Origin: Anarhynchus alexandrinus
Lineage: Eukaryota; Chordata; Aves; Charadriiformes; Charadriidae
Assembly: GCA_008711295.1 (NCBI GenBank)
Contig: VUYV01000231.1
Coordinates: 709,431 to 773,430 of the forward strand
Length of the DNA: 64,000 nt
Direction: 5' to 3'
The notes below the pieces were generated by a model, which saw only the letters and a list, made by a program, of their open reading frames with translations, was not told the DNA's origin and did not search any database. Below, one piece after another: positions 23,783 through 33,930 of this stretch. Position 1 is the stretch's first letter, and each line of letters starts with the position of its first letter. Made by a program: the position numbers and the translations under genes.

Positions 23783-25137
23783 TGGGAAATGATGAACACA
23801 GATCACCTTTTCTAGCTTTTCTCCAGAACTGCTGATCACTCCTCCCATTGGTTTCTGCTGCCAAACAAAACCTCCTCTCTTGCGCCTGGAGTAGGGGAAT
23901 GGGAGCAGTTGACTGCTAACCCAAAAATAAGCAAGAGAAGAAGCGAGAGATTACAAGACCAAACAGAAGCAAAAATATACGTCCCTTAAACGCCAATAAA
24001 ATAATATTTACCTGCATACATGCATGTAAGAGAGTGTGTGTGTATACAGATATATGTATACATAAAAAATACACTTGCACACCTGTACATATACACACAC
24101 AGAGCACAGCTACGTGATCAGTACCGCATGTACAGTTCTGATGTCATAGGTTGCTACACAGCTCTATACGTGGTCAAGTTATGTGATCACAATAAGAAGG
24201 TTCCTGGTTTTCCTTACTACCCTTTAAGAAATACAGTTTGCTCCAAAAGGAGATTTCTGGGTTTGCTAACACTCTTTCTGATACACCTTTCTGGTCGTAT
24301 GACTAATGGCTTCATCAGCACGAATAAGTTGGTTTTTTTCTTTTTATTGTGCTCTAAAACCAGCTCCTGTCCAGGTTGCATTTAAATTGGTCAATATGTG
24401 GTCATCCGTGCTTGCAGCCCTCTGGCCTGGTTTCCTCTTGTGTTTGTTCGCTCTAGTGGAAGGATATATGCACACATGCATATAATCCCTTCTTCACTAT
24501 GGGGTTTTAATACCTGTTTACAGCAATGTTAAAGATAGTTATCAAGCTTATTTACTTAGATTCATTCTGTTCTCTTCAGACTACTACACCTCTGACAACC
24601 TGAGCTGCTGCATGCACCTCTCCGTTTTAATTTGTGGAAAATTTGCATGGCTTGACCACAGCAAATACTGCCAGAGCATTTTTGTTTCAGTCAGAAAGGA
24701 GTGACTTTGGTTACAGACGGGTGAACGATTGCTGTGCCCTAAGTGCCTCAGTGGGTCCCCAGTAACCACCTTTGGGCATGTTCGTCCCCACACAAGGTAG
24801 CTGAGAGGCTGCTGAGCATTTTCCATGTGCTACGGACGCAAACGTGCACCCGTGCTATTGCCACAGGAGGGCTGACAACCTGCAAGTCCACACCCTGCTT
24901 TACCTCACTGCAGCATGTTCGTCCCTCCCTCCCTCACACTAGGTTAGCCTAAATAGCATAAACTGTGGGAAGCAGCTTGCCCCAGTTCTATCAAGGGAAC
25001 TGGAGAACTCATTTTACAGAGGGACAGGGTTGCTTGACTGTGCTACCAGCACACACCCAGATTTCAGTAGATGTGATTAGTGATTTGTGGACAGATTTGA
25101 TTGAAACCACGCTGATTTAAGCTTAGGTCAGACATTC
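23783..25137. other. Intergenic, short TG/TA-rich patch
   Basis: A mixed TG, TA and CA simple-repeat patch lies at about 24030-24105. No gene or RNA was recognised in the rest. Confidence 0.55.
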
Positions 25138-25245
25138 ATAGAATCATAGAATCATAGAATGGTTTAGGTTGGAAAGGACCTTGAAGATCATCGAGTTCCA
25201 ACCCCCCTGCTATAGGCAGGGACACCTCCCACTAGACCAGGTTCA
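25138..25245 (-). mobile_element. CR1 LINE, about 105 bp 3' end
   Basis: The sequence contains the octamer repeats (ATCATAGAATCATAGAATGG), then the TTAGGTTGGAAAGGACC region and CTCCCACTAGACCAGGTT, and stops abruptly. It is a severely 5'-truncated insertion of the same young subfamily as the copies at 1, 15.0 and 21.9 kb. Confidence 0.93.
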
Positions 25246-27690
25246 TGATCAGGAATAAGAATGCTTTAAATAAAAAGAAGACTGTCTGTAGAGGAGACTG
25301 CAGCAGGGTAACTAAATCAGGTCCAAATGACACCTGGAGGCTTGTTTTTTCAATCTTGACCGTAGTTTAACTGAGTGAAACTGAGCAGTAAAGCTGATGC
25401 TGGGCTGTGATTCACACTTCTTTTATTAAAAAACTATTTGCCTTTTAGATTGATGCTTCAGTTTTCTTTTCTTCTTATTTGTTTCTTCCATCTTCCTATT
25501 TTTTCATTTCTTTGCTGTATTTTCTCCTCAGTGTCTCACTGATGGGAGAAGTACTGTGCCAATTATCTAATAAAATCCTGGCAGAAACTCAATCACACTC
25601 AATATGTATGACATTTTTTAAAAAAATCTAAATTATGATTGAAAAGTCAGGAATCTGGTTATCCCAATAGCAATAAAATATCAGACTTCCTTTTGTTAAC
25701 ACTCTCGTCTTCAGAAGGCAGTGGGAAAGGACACAAAGGTGATTTGGGTAAATGCAATTATCCAAATATATTTATAAATGACAGATCTTTTTTCCCCACC
25801 ACCCACCTCCCGTAAGGCAGCATATCTTGAGCTCACCTTGTCCGTACCCACAGAGTCACTGCTGACGGTGCGTATTACAGCTGGGGAACCCAAAACTGTT
25901 TTAAAGAGTTCTGCTCAAAAAACTGAAATTACTGGTGTAACTCACTGCCAGGTGCCTGACACACAGTGGTGAACAGGAGACAGCCCAACATTTCCAGGTA
26001 GCTGAGCCTGTGCTGCGATGGGCACCAGAGGGAAAGGTGGGGTGTGCTCCAGAGAACATTGCGCACTCAAGTATTCAATCACAGACTGTCATTTGTACTT
26101 ACAGAATGCTTCAAGTACAAACACAGCTTAAATAGACCCAAAGGGTATGTCAAAATTGTGCAACTACCAGCCATCACAGCTTCCTGATGCTAAAGAAGCA
26201 TTCTCCTGGCCCTGTCCAGCTCTGGGTGGCCCTGAGTGCAGGTCTGCCCCAAAAGAGCCCGGCTTGGGGCCAACCAGGGGAGAGCAAACCCTTCTCCAGC
26301 CCTCAGAAACCCCGATCCCACCACACCTGGCAAAACATGTGGCCCCAAACAATAAGCAGGGAGTTTCGTGGTCAGTGGAAACACAGGTGGTGCTCATGAA
26401 TGCTGACGGTCACCCGGTGACACGGAGAGGCTCCCCCCATCGTTTGCGGCACAGCGCAAGCACGGGGACTGATGGCAACTTCTCTGCAAAGTGTAAAGCT
26501 GTTAAGAAAATGTCAGAAAAAGACAGCTCAGTGACCACATTTTTCAATCTTAACTGGCAAGTGAAAAGAAACATTAATTGTCTGTTTATGTCATCTCCTC
26601 CCACAGCTGACTGATGCAGAATACAGTTTAAGGTGGCATTAAAATGTAAGGTGGGTGTTATAATTTGCCTGAAGTACTTTAGCAGTTTTTAGGTTTTGTT
26701 CCAGAAATTATCTAAAGATTGCCATTCTAGCGATGTCCTTGTAAGTCACCTCCATCCTCTGCCATTCAGTACGGGAGCGTACAGCCCCATGATTTACACA
26801 GCATTTCCAGCAATGGCAGTGCCTGAGTACATGATGTTCCTTGTTTTGCATAAAAAGTGTATCAGAGGCGGGTAAATACCAGCTTGGTACCCTGCAAGCC
26901 TCAGAGCCAAATTCTGACCCAGGTTTATCAATGCCTCCCACCCCCACCCTACTTTCATTGCCGTGGGCGCTGTGCATAGGCAGCGATGCTCAGACTGCAC
27001 GGGCTGGGACCGCCATGCCTTTATGGAAGTAAATTTCCAGATCCATATTTAAAAACACAGGAATGTGCTTAATACTCCTTAAACAGGCATGTTTCTGGCC
27101 TCCTGGCTTAGCCTGATCAGTAGAAACCTGCATCTCGCTGCTTTTTTTGCAGCACTGATGGGTCCTATGCAGCCTCAAAACAGCTCTTCCAAGGCCTGAG
27201 TGTGGCCGTGCCTCCTCCTGCAGCACTGAGATGCTCTGGCTGAGTGCCCCAAACCTGCTGGTGCCACGGTGAGTGTGGGAGGGTACAAAAGAGCAGCTCA
27301 CAGCAAATCAAAAGCAAGAATGATCTTTTCCCGTGTATGAATCACCACTCCTGCCTGCGCTCGCACAAAGGAAACAGCTGCGGCCACAAATCAGACAACT
27401 TAATAGGTCATTGCACTCCCCAAGTATTTCCCTTCAAGCTTTTCTCTAAACAATACAGAAGAAATGTCTGATCACATTCCTTTCATTTAGGGCCATAAAC
27501 CAAGTGAGTAAATATGCCAAAACATACCATCCACTGACCAGTGAGGTGTAGCATCCAGATCCTTTTAACATCACTTGAGTAAAGTCACCACCAAAAATGT
27601 TCAGGTTTGTGAACTGACTGCATTTTTTTTCAAGTCAGGCAGCTGATAATGGGGAATTTGCAAAAATCCTACTTACTGCAAGCACAAAGA
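25246..27690. other. Intergenic, no gene recognised
   Basis: Open frames include one of 155 codons at 26147-26614, without family resemblance. No repeat or RNA gene was recognised. Confidence 0.5.
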
Positions 27691-27694
27691 CAAT

Positions 27695-27783
27695 TAGATC
27701 TAATTATATATATATAATATATGTAATATATAGATATAAAATATCTATATCTATATATCTAATTATAATTATCTAATTATATT
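27695..27783. repeat. AT-rich microsatellite with palindromic TAATTATA units
   Basis: The run consists of TA, ATATCTA and CTAATTATA units, largely self-complementary. It abuts the 5' truncation point of the CR1 copy that follows. Confidence 0.9.
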
Positions 27784-28797
27784 GTGGTGAAAGGACTTAA
27801 ATCCAGTTGGCGGCCAGTCACAAGTGGGGTTCCCCAGGGCTCAGTATTGGGGCCGATTTTCTTTAACATCTTTATCAATGGTCTGGATGAGGGGATTGAG
27901 TTCCCCCTCAGTAAGTTTGCAGGCGACAACAAGTTGGGTGGGAGAGTTGATCTTCCCAGAGGGATCTGGACAGGCTGGATTGACGGGCTCAGGCCAATTT
28001 TTTGAGATTCAACGGGGCCAATTGTCAGGTCCTGCACTTGGGTCACAGCACCCCCATGCAGCGCTACAGGTTTGGGGAAGAGTGGCTGGAAAGCTGCCTG
28101 GCAGAAAAGGACCTGGGGGTGTTGGTTGACAGCCAGCTGAATATAAGCCAGCAGTGTGCCCAGGTGACCAAGAAGCATCCTGGTTTGTTTTAGGAGTAGT
28201 GTGACCAGCAGGACTAGGGAAGCGATTGTCCCACCGTACTCGGCACTTGTGAGGCCCCACCTCAAATACTGTGCTCAGTTTTGGGCCCCGCACTACAAGA
28301 AAGACATTGAGGTTCTGGAGCATGTCCAGAGAAGGGCAACGAAGCTGGTGAGGGGTCTGGAGCACAAGTCTTATGAGAAGCAGCTGAGGGAACTGGGGTT
28401 GTGTAGCCTGGAGAAGAGGAGGCTGAGGGGAGACCTTATCACCCTCTACAACTACCTGAAAGGATGTTGTAGTGAGGTGGGGGTCAGTCTCTTCTCCCAA
28501 GCAACAAGTGATAGGACAAGAGGAAATGGCCTCAAGTTGTGCCAGGGGACATTTAGGATGGATATTAGGAAAAATTTCTTCACCGAAAGGGTTATCAAGC
28601 ACAGGAACAGGCTGCCCAGGGAAGTGGTGGATGATTCCATCCCTAGATGGTAAGGTGATCCATCTCTAGAGGTATTTAAAAGACAGGTGGACGTGGTGCT
28701 TAGGGACGTGATTTAGTGCTGGTTTTGGCAGTGTTAGGTTAATGGTTGGACTCGATGATCTCAAAGGTCCCTTCCAACTGAGACAATTCTATGATGA
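27784..28797 (+). mobile_element. CR1 LINE with broken reverse-transcriptase fragment
   Basis: This is the longest CR1 copy here, about 1 kb. The first frame (27784-28005) carries the RT core [20 protein letters not shown] and [11 protein letters not shown]. The catalytic box, normally FADD, reads FAGD. The reading then shifts frame near 28002 (QVLHLGHSTP, DLGVLVDSQLN), hits stops near 28192 and resumes in a third frame at 28201-28653 ([20 protein letters not shown], then LREVV-type tail). The 3' end at 28742-28797 has TCGATGATCTCAAAGGTCCC and an ACAATTCTATGATG terminus. The catalytic mutation and shifts make it inactive. Endonuclease and 5' regions are missing. Confidence 0.92.
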
Positions 28798-28799
28798 CC

Positions 28800-31443
28800 C
28801 AAAAAGTGAGGGTGTTCTGCCTGAGGATCACCTGATGCTGCCCAGTGCAGCACGGACTGGTGGTGCTGTGCCAGCTGAACTGTCAGTGATGGGCTGCATC
28901 TATTATACCCATCTTGAAGTTGTGTAAAGTTTACTTCCGTCTCCCTGCTAGGCTGCCTTTCACCATTTCACTGCTGGAGTGGGAGCCGTATTGGCTTTGA
29001 CGAGCAAGTGAGCCACAGGTTTGTTGTCTCTCTTTAAACAATTCCCATCCCAGAAAATGCCCCATCATCTCCACGTTTCACCCTGCTCCTCCAAAATCCC
29101 CCTCCTCTGCAGTCCCTGAGGGGACAGGCCAACTAGGGACTGAGGGGTGAAAACAGAATTTCCACCCCTCTCCACACACACCCTTCTCTGCCCGCTTGTG
29201 CCCTTAACACTCATGACCCCGCAGGGCAGCGGAGCTGTTGTGTCCTCTGAGCACGGAGCAGTTTTAGGGCACTGAGCAGAGTAGGTCTAGCCTTTGGTCA
29301 AAGCAGAAAAAGAGTGGGCGTTGGACCATCCCTGGTAAAAACGTAAAAGGGGAACACATTGATATGTAAGTGAAACTCAAGTCCATAATTCCTAAGACTG
29401 GGAGTCATAAGAGGTTCTTCCCAAGAAAACTTAAATCGACTACATGTCAGGGGAGGTTGTTTTTTTTTTTTTTAAAATACAAGTCTCAGGTATCCTTTTA
29501 TTGAAACCTTTAGGTTGCAAAGGAGATCTCCACTGCATGTGGTGCATTTTCATATCCATTAGGGTGTAGCAGAATGCTGAATATTTGAGGGCATGTAAAA
29601 TTATCATAAAGTGGCTTTCATATGCCATTACACCTGTTTTTCTGGAAGCGTCTCTTCATCATGGAAATGTTCGCGATGCCATTTATGTTACAGCCCGGTG
29701 AGAGGTCAGATTTATGCTTTATATTCTTCTCCTGAGCTGTGCTTTTCAAACCAGCACTTATTAGAGCGGAGATGGGAAGAAAGCAGGGCCTTGTACACAG
29801 AGCATACGCGGTATTAATGAAACTGCTTATCTAGACAGAGATAGGAATTGCCACAACAAGACTTACAAATGGTCAGCTGAATTTAGTGCTATGTCTGTAA
29901 TAGCAGGCTATGCTAGACGCACTAAGAAAGAGGCATAAAAGCCCTGAGGTGTGCCAATATGTTTTCCCCTAGCTGATTCACTGAATGATCTCATTGGGGT
30001 TTTATTTTACAAAATTATTTTAGTAAGCAAACAGTAACATAAACAACAAAAAAAGCAAAACCCACATGATTTCGCATACCATCTTCTTAGCATAAAAACC
30101 AGCCACATGAGATCCACGGCAGAAAGAAATGCTCTTTACAGAGCACAGGTGCTGATTGCTTGGGGTGCTGTGGCTTCTGCTTTTGTGCTTTTCAGTACAG
30201 CTTTTCTGGTGACATTTACTTCCAAGTGAGGATCATCCAAAAAACCCAGGAACCCAAGGTGTGAGAACAGGAGTTGGTATTACCACTACTGACAAACCAT
30301 AGGGATTCAGCAGTGGTCCCAGTTGGGACACCGAAAGTCTGAGCTTGGCCAGCTGAGCTGTTTTGGTGAGGTGAGAGCTGTGTACAGCTCCCTCTCGTGT
30401 GCTAGCGTGGATTTGATACAGAAAAATTTCTGTGGCCCTTTCTTTACAACTGACCAAAAGCCTACACCGGGGAGGGGAAGAAGGCAGAATAGAAACATTT
30501 GTCTTCCAGCTGAACACCCAAAAATCATGAATCAGCTCCCTTTTCCCTCTTTCCCCATTGACTATGTAGAATTAAAAATGAAGGTATTTTAGCAAGCAGG
30601 AGGCCAGGTCTTTTTACAAGTATCTCCTACCTGAGCATCTAGGTGCATATTTCATAGCTTCCTTCACATGCAGCTAGAAATATCCTTGCTGAAAAAGGAA
30701 GATGAAACAACTAATTGACTGGTGATGTTCTTCTATTCTCATGATTTTCATAAATCCACATGAATGTAGACGCTGGTGCTACCTGAGCACTGGTGGCCCA
30801 ACCAAAGTGCACGGGAGAAGGACTAAGATGGGGGAAAAGGGCAGGTAAAGGACTGATACCTGTTGCTGTCCCTCAGACCTGCCAGTGGCTCAGTGGCCGC
30901 TTGAGATTGAAACTCCGGTTCACGTTTAGTCTCATTTCATCTTCGATATTTGCTGGCTATCTTTCAATGAAATAACCCCCCCTTTGAGTTTAGACAGGCA
31001 AAAAAAAACCCGTGTGCTTTCTGAAAATCACAGGATATAATGGTTTCTAAGAATAATTTTTTACCTCTCTGTGAGCTCCAGCAGGGTTTTGCTCACAAGG
31101 TTTCCATGGCCAGCACAGCTCTTCGTAAGAGATGGGCTGTGTGTTGTATTAAAGCTCAGAGGACCCTTGCCAGCCCCCACCACAGTCTTCACACTGAATT
31201 ACAAAGAGCTGCTAGAAACCTGCGTTAATCAAAGTTATCTGTGTACCTTTCCAATGCCGACTGCCTGAAATTTGTAATTCCCACAGGGACACTAAACCAA
31301 AATCTTGCTAAGAGAGTACGGCAACCACCTTATGTTGATCCAGTACAACAAGGAGCTGATTCTTTGCTACCTCGAGCAACCATCACAACTCAGTGTTCAC
31401 CTTATAAGCCACTTCCCACCATAGTGAAAAGGGGCAAACACAG
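28800..31443. other. Intergenic, no gene recognised
   Basis: AT-rich to balanced DNA with a T-run at 29459-29472. No spliced gene, RNA gene or repeat was recognised. Confidence 0.5.
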
Positions 31444-32522
31444 GTCCCTAATTACTGCTTGATATAGCACACAAATCTCTACCCAAGATCTATGGTAAAA
31501 TCTTCTACGACCACTTTTTTAAAAGAATCCCACCAATTCATTAATTTCTTATATTTCCAAATGACAATTTTTCTATCTGTTTTACCTTTGCCTTACGTAG
31601 ATCAGTCAATGGGAATTGTCAGTACACTGCAAGTTTGACAGGCAGATGTCTGAGCAGAGCTCTCAAAGGAGAGGCACAATTAGGGGGTCATAGTACCAGG
31701 GAAAAACCCACCCTATTGCATTGTTTGTAGAGAAGGTACTTCAAGTTTAAAGAACATGGCTTTAGAATAATGTATTACGTGGCAACGTTTTGGTAGGGGT
31801 GGGGGCTACAGGGGTGGATTCCATGAGAAGCTGCCAGAAGCTTCCCCCGTGTCCAATAGAGCCAATGCCAGCTGGCTCCAAGACAGACCAGCGGGTGGCC
31901 AAGGCTGAGCCCATCAGCGATGATGGTAGTGGCTCTGGGATGACACATTTAAGAAGCGGGGAAAAAAACCTGTGCAGCAGCAACCAGGAGAAAGGAGTGA
32001 GAGCAACAACTCTGCAGACACCCAGGTCAGTGAAGAAGGAGAGGGAGGAGGTGCTCCAGGTGCCGGAGCAGAGATTCCCCTGCAGCTGATGGTGAGGACC
32101 ATGGTGAGGCAGGCTGTCCCCCTGCAGCCCATGGAGGTCCACAGTGCAGCAAATATCTATCTGCAGCCCATGGAGGACCCCACATGGGAGCAGGTGGATG
32201 CCCAAAGGAGGCTGTGACCCCATGGAGAGCCTGCACTGGAGCAGGCTCATGGCAGAACCTGTGGATCTGTGGAGAGAGGAGCCCACAATGGAGCAGGTTT
32301 GCTGGCAGGACTTGTGACCCCATGAGGGACCCACGCTAGAGCAGTCTGTTCCTGAAGGACTGCACACCATGGAAGAACTCACATTGGGGAAGTTTGTGAA
32401 GGGCTGTCTCCCATGGGAGGGACCCCATGCTGGAACAGAGGAAGAGTGTGAAGGGTCCTCCCCCAAGGATGAAGGAGTGGCAGAGACAATGTGTGACGAG
32501 CTCACCACAATCCCCATTCCCC
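31444..32522. repeat. Copy 1 of a 1,079 bp near-identical direct duplication
   Basis: This segment repeats at 32524-33602 with an offset of exactly 1,080 and a single N (32523) between. I count four mismatches by eye: 31890 a/c, 31893 g/a, 32202 c/t and 32249 a/c. The unit includes about 327 bases of unique flank plus the first part of the LTR, so it does not follow element boundaries. That points to two overlapping contig ends rather than a mobile-element duplication. Confidence 0.95.
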
Positions 32523-32523
32523 N
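32523..32523. other. Single N at duplication junction (assembly join)
   Basis: This is the only ambiguous base I noticed in the window, and it lies exactly between the two copies. It marks an assembly or gap-filling join. Confidence 0.95.
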
Positions 32524-33602
32524 GTCCCTAATTACTGCTTGATATAGCACACAAATCTCTACCCAAGATCTATGGTAAAATCTTCTACGACCACTTTTTT
32601 AAAAGAATCCCACCAATTCATTAATTTCTTATATTTCCAAATGACAATTTTTCTATCTGTTTTACCTTTGCCTTACGTAGATCAGTCAATGGGAATTGTC
32701 AGTACACTGCAAGTTTGACAGGCAGATGTCTGAGCAGAGCTCTCAAAGGAGAGGCACAATTAGGGGGTCATAGTACCAGGGAAAAACCCACCCTATTGCA
32801 TTGTTTGTAGAGAAGGTACTTCAAGTTTAAAGAACATGGCTTTAGAATAATGTATTACGTGGCAACGTTTTGGTAGGGGTGGGGGCTACAGGGGTGGATT
32901 CCATGAGAAGCTGCCAGAAGCTTCCCCCGTGTCCAATAGAGCCAATGCCAGCTGGCTCCAAGACAGACCCGCAGGTGGCCAAGGCTGAGCCCATCAGCGA
33001 TGATGGTAGTGGCTCTGGGATGACACATTTAAGAAGCGGGGAAAAAAACCTGTGCAGCAGCAACCAGGAGAAAGGAGTGAGAGCAACAACTCTGCAGACA
33101 CCCAGGTCAGTGAAGAAGGAGAGGGAGGAGGTGCTCCAGGTGCCGGAGCAGAGATTCCCCTGCAGCTGATGGTGAGGACCATGGTGAGGCAGGCTGTCCC
33201 CCTGCAGCCCATGGAGGTCCACAGTGCAGCAAATATCTATCTGCAGCCCATGGAGGACCCCACATGGGAGCAGGTGGATGCTCAAAGGAGGCTGTGACCC
33301 CATGGAGAGCCTGCACTGGAGCAGGCTCCTGGCAGAACCTGTGGATCTGTGGAGAGAGGAGCCCACAATGGAGCAGGTTTGCTGGCAGGACTTGTGACCC
33401 CATGAGGGACCCACGCTAGAGCAGTCTGTTCCTGAAGGACTGCACACCATGGAAGAACTCACATTGGGGAAGTTTGTGAAGGGCTGTCTCCCATGGGAGG
33501 GACCCCATGCTGGAACAGAGGAAGAGTGTGAAGGGTCCTCCCCCAAGGATGAAGGAGTGGCAGAGACAATGTGTGACGAGCTCACCACAATCCCCATTCC
33601 CC
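32524..33602. repeat. Copy 2 of the 1,079 bp direct duplication
   Basis: This is the second copy, continuous with the remaining LTR sequence downstream. Copy 1 is continuous with the unique sequence on the left. The true locus therefore most likely holds only one copy. Confidence 0.95.
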
Positions 33603-33930
33603 GTCCACCTGTGCTGCTGGCAGGGGAGGAGGTAGAAGAATTGGGAGTGAAGTTGAGTCTGGGAAGAAGGGAGGGGTGAGGGGAAGGTGTTTTAAGATTT
33701 AGGTTTTATTTCTCATTATCCTACTCTGATTGGATTGGTAATAAATTAAATTAATTTTCCCCAAGTCGAGACTGTTTTGCCCATGACAGTAATTGCTGAG
33801 TGATCTCCCTGTTCTTATCTCGAGCCATGAGCCTTTCGCTATATTTTCTCTCCCCTGTCCGGCCAAGGAGGGGGGGTGATAGAGCAGCTTTGGTGGGCAG
33901 CTGGTGTCCAGTCAGGGTCAACCCGGCACA

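Larger units (their letters stand above)
31771..33930 (+). mobile_element. Endogenous retrovirus solo LTR (contains the duplication; single LTR likely 32851-33930)
   Basis: The content resembles a family of avian endogenous-retrovirus LTRs: GGGGCTACAGGGGTGGATTC near the start, the CCCGTGTCCAATAGAGCCAA region, a TATA-like ATTTAAGAAG (33026-33035 in copy 2), AATAAA at 33740-33745, and a 3' end near CAGGGTCAACCCGGCACA. No gag, pol or env sequence and no partner LTR is seen on either side, so it is called solo. I could not identify a target-site duplication, so both ends are approximate. The open frames inside (antisense 251 and 262 codons, sense 99 and 81) are LTR by-products. Orientation is inferred from the order of TATA-like box and poly(A) signal. 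Confidence 0.8.

Noticed and set aside
23563..23864. Antisense PSFLPSFLP-repeat proteins
   Set aside because: Translation of the GGAA microsatellite in three frames; not a protein-coding gene.
31762..33597. Antisense open frames of 262 and 251 codons
   Set aside because: They are two copies of the same frame inside the duplicated LTR, serine/proline-rich with no domain; the first crosses the N. LTR by-product, not a gene.
31771..33930. Full-length provirus flanked by two LTRs
   Set aside because: The two LTR parts are one LTR seen twice through the duplication; the sequence between them is the repeated left flank, not gag-pol-env.
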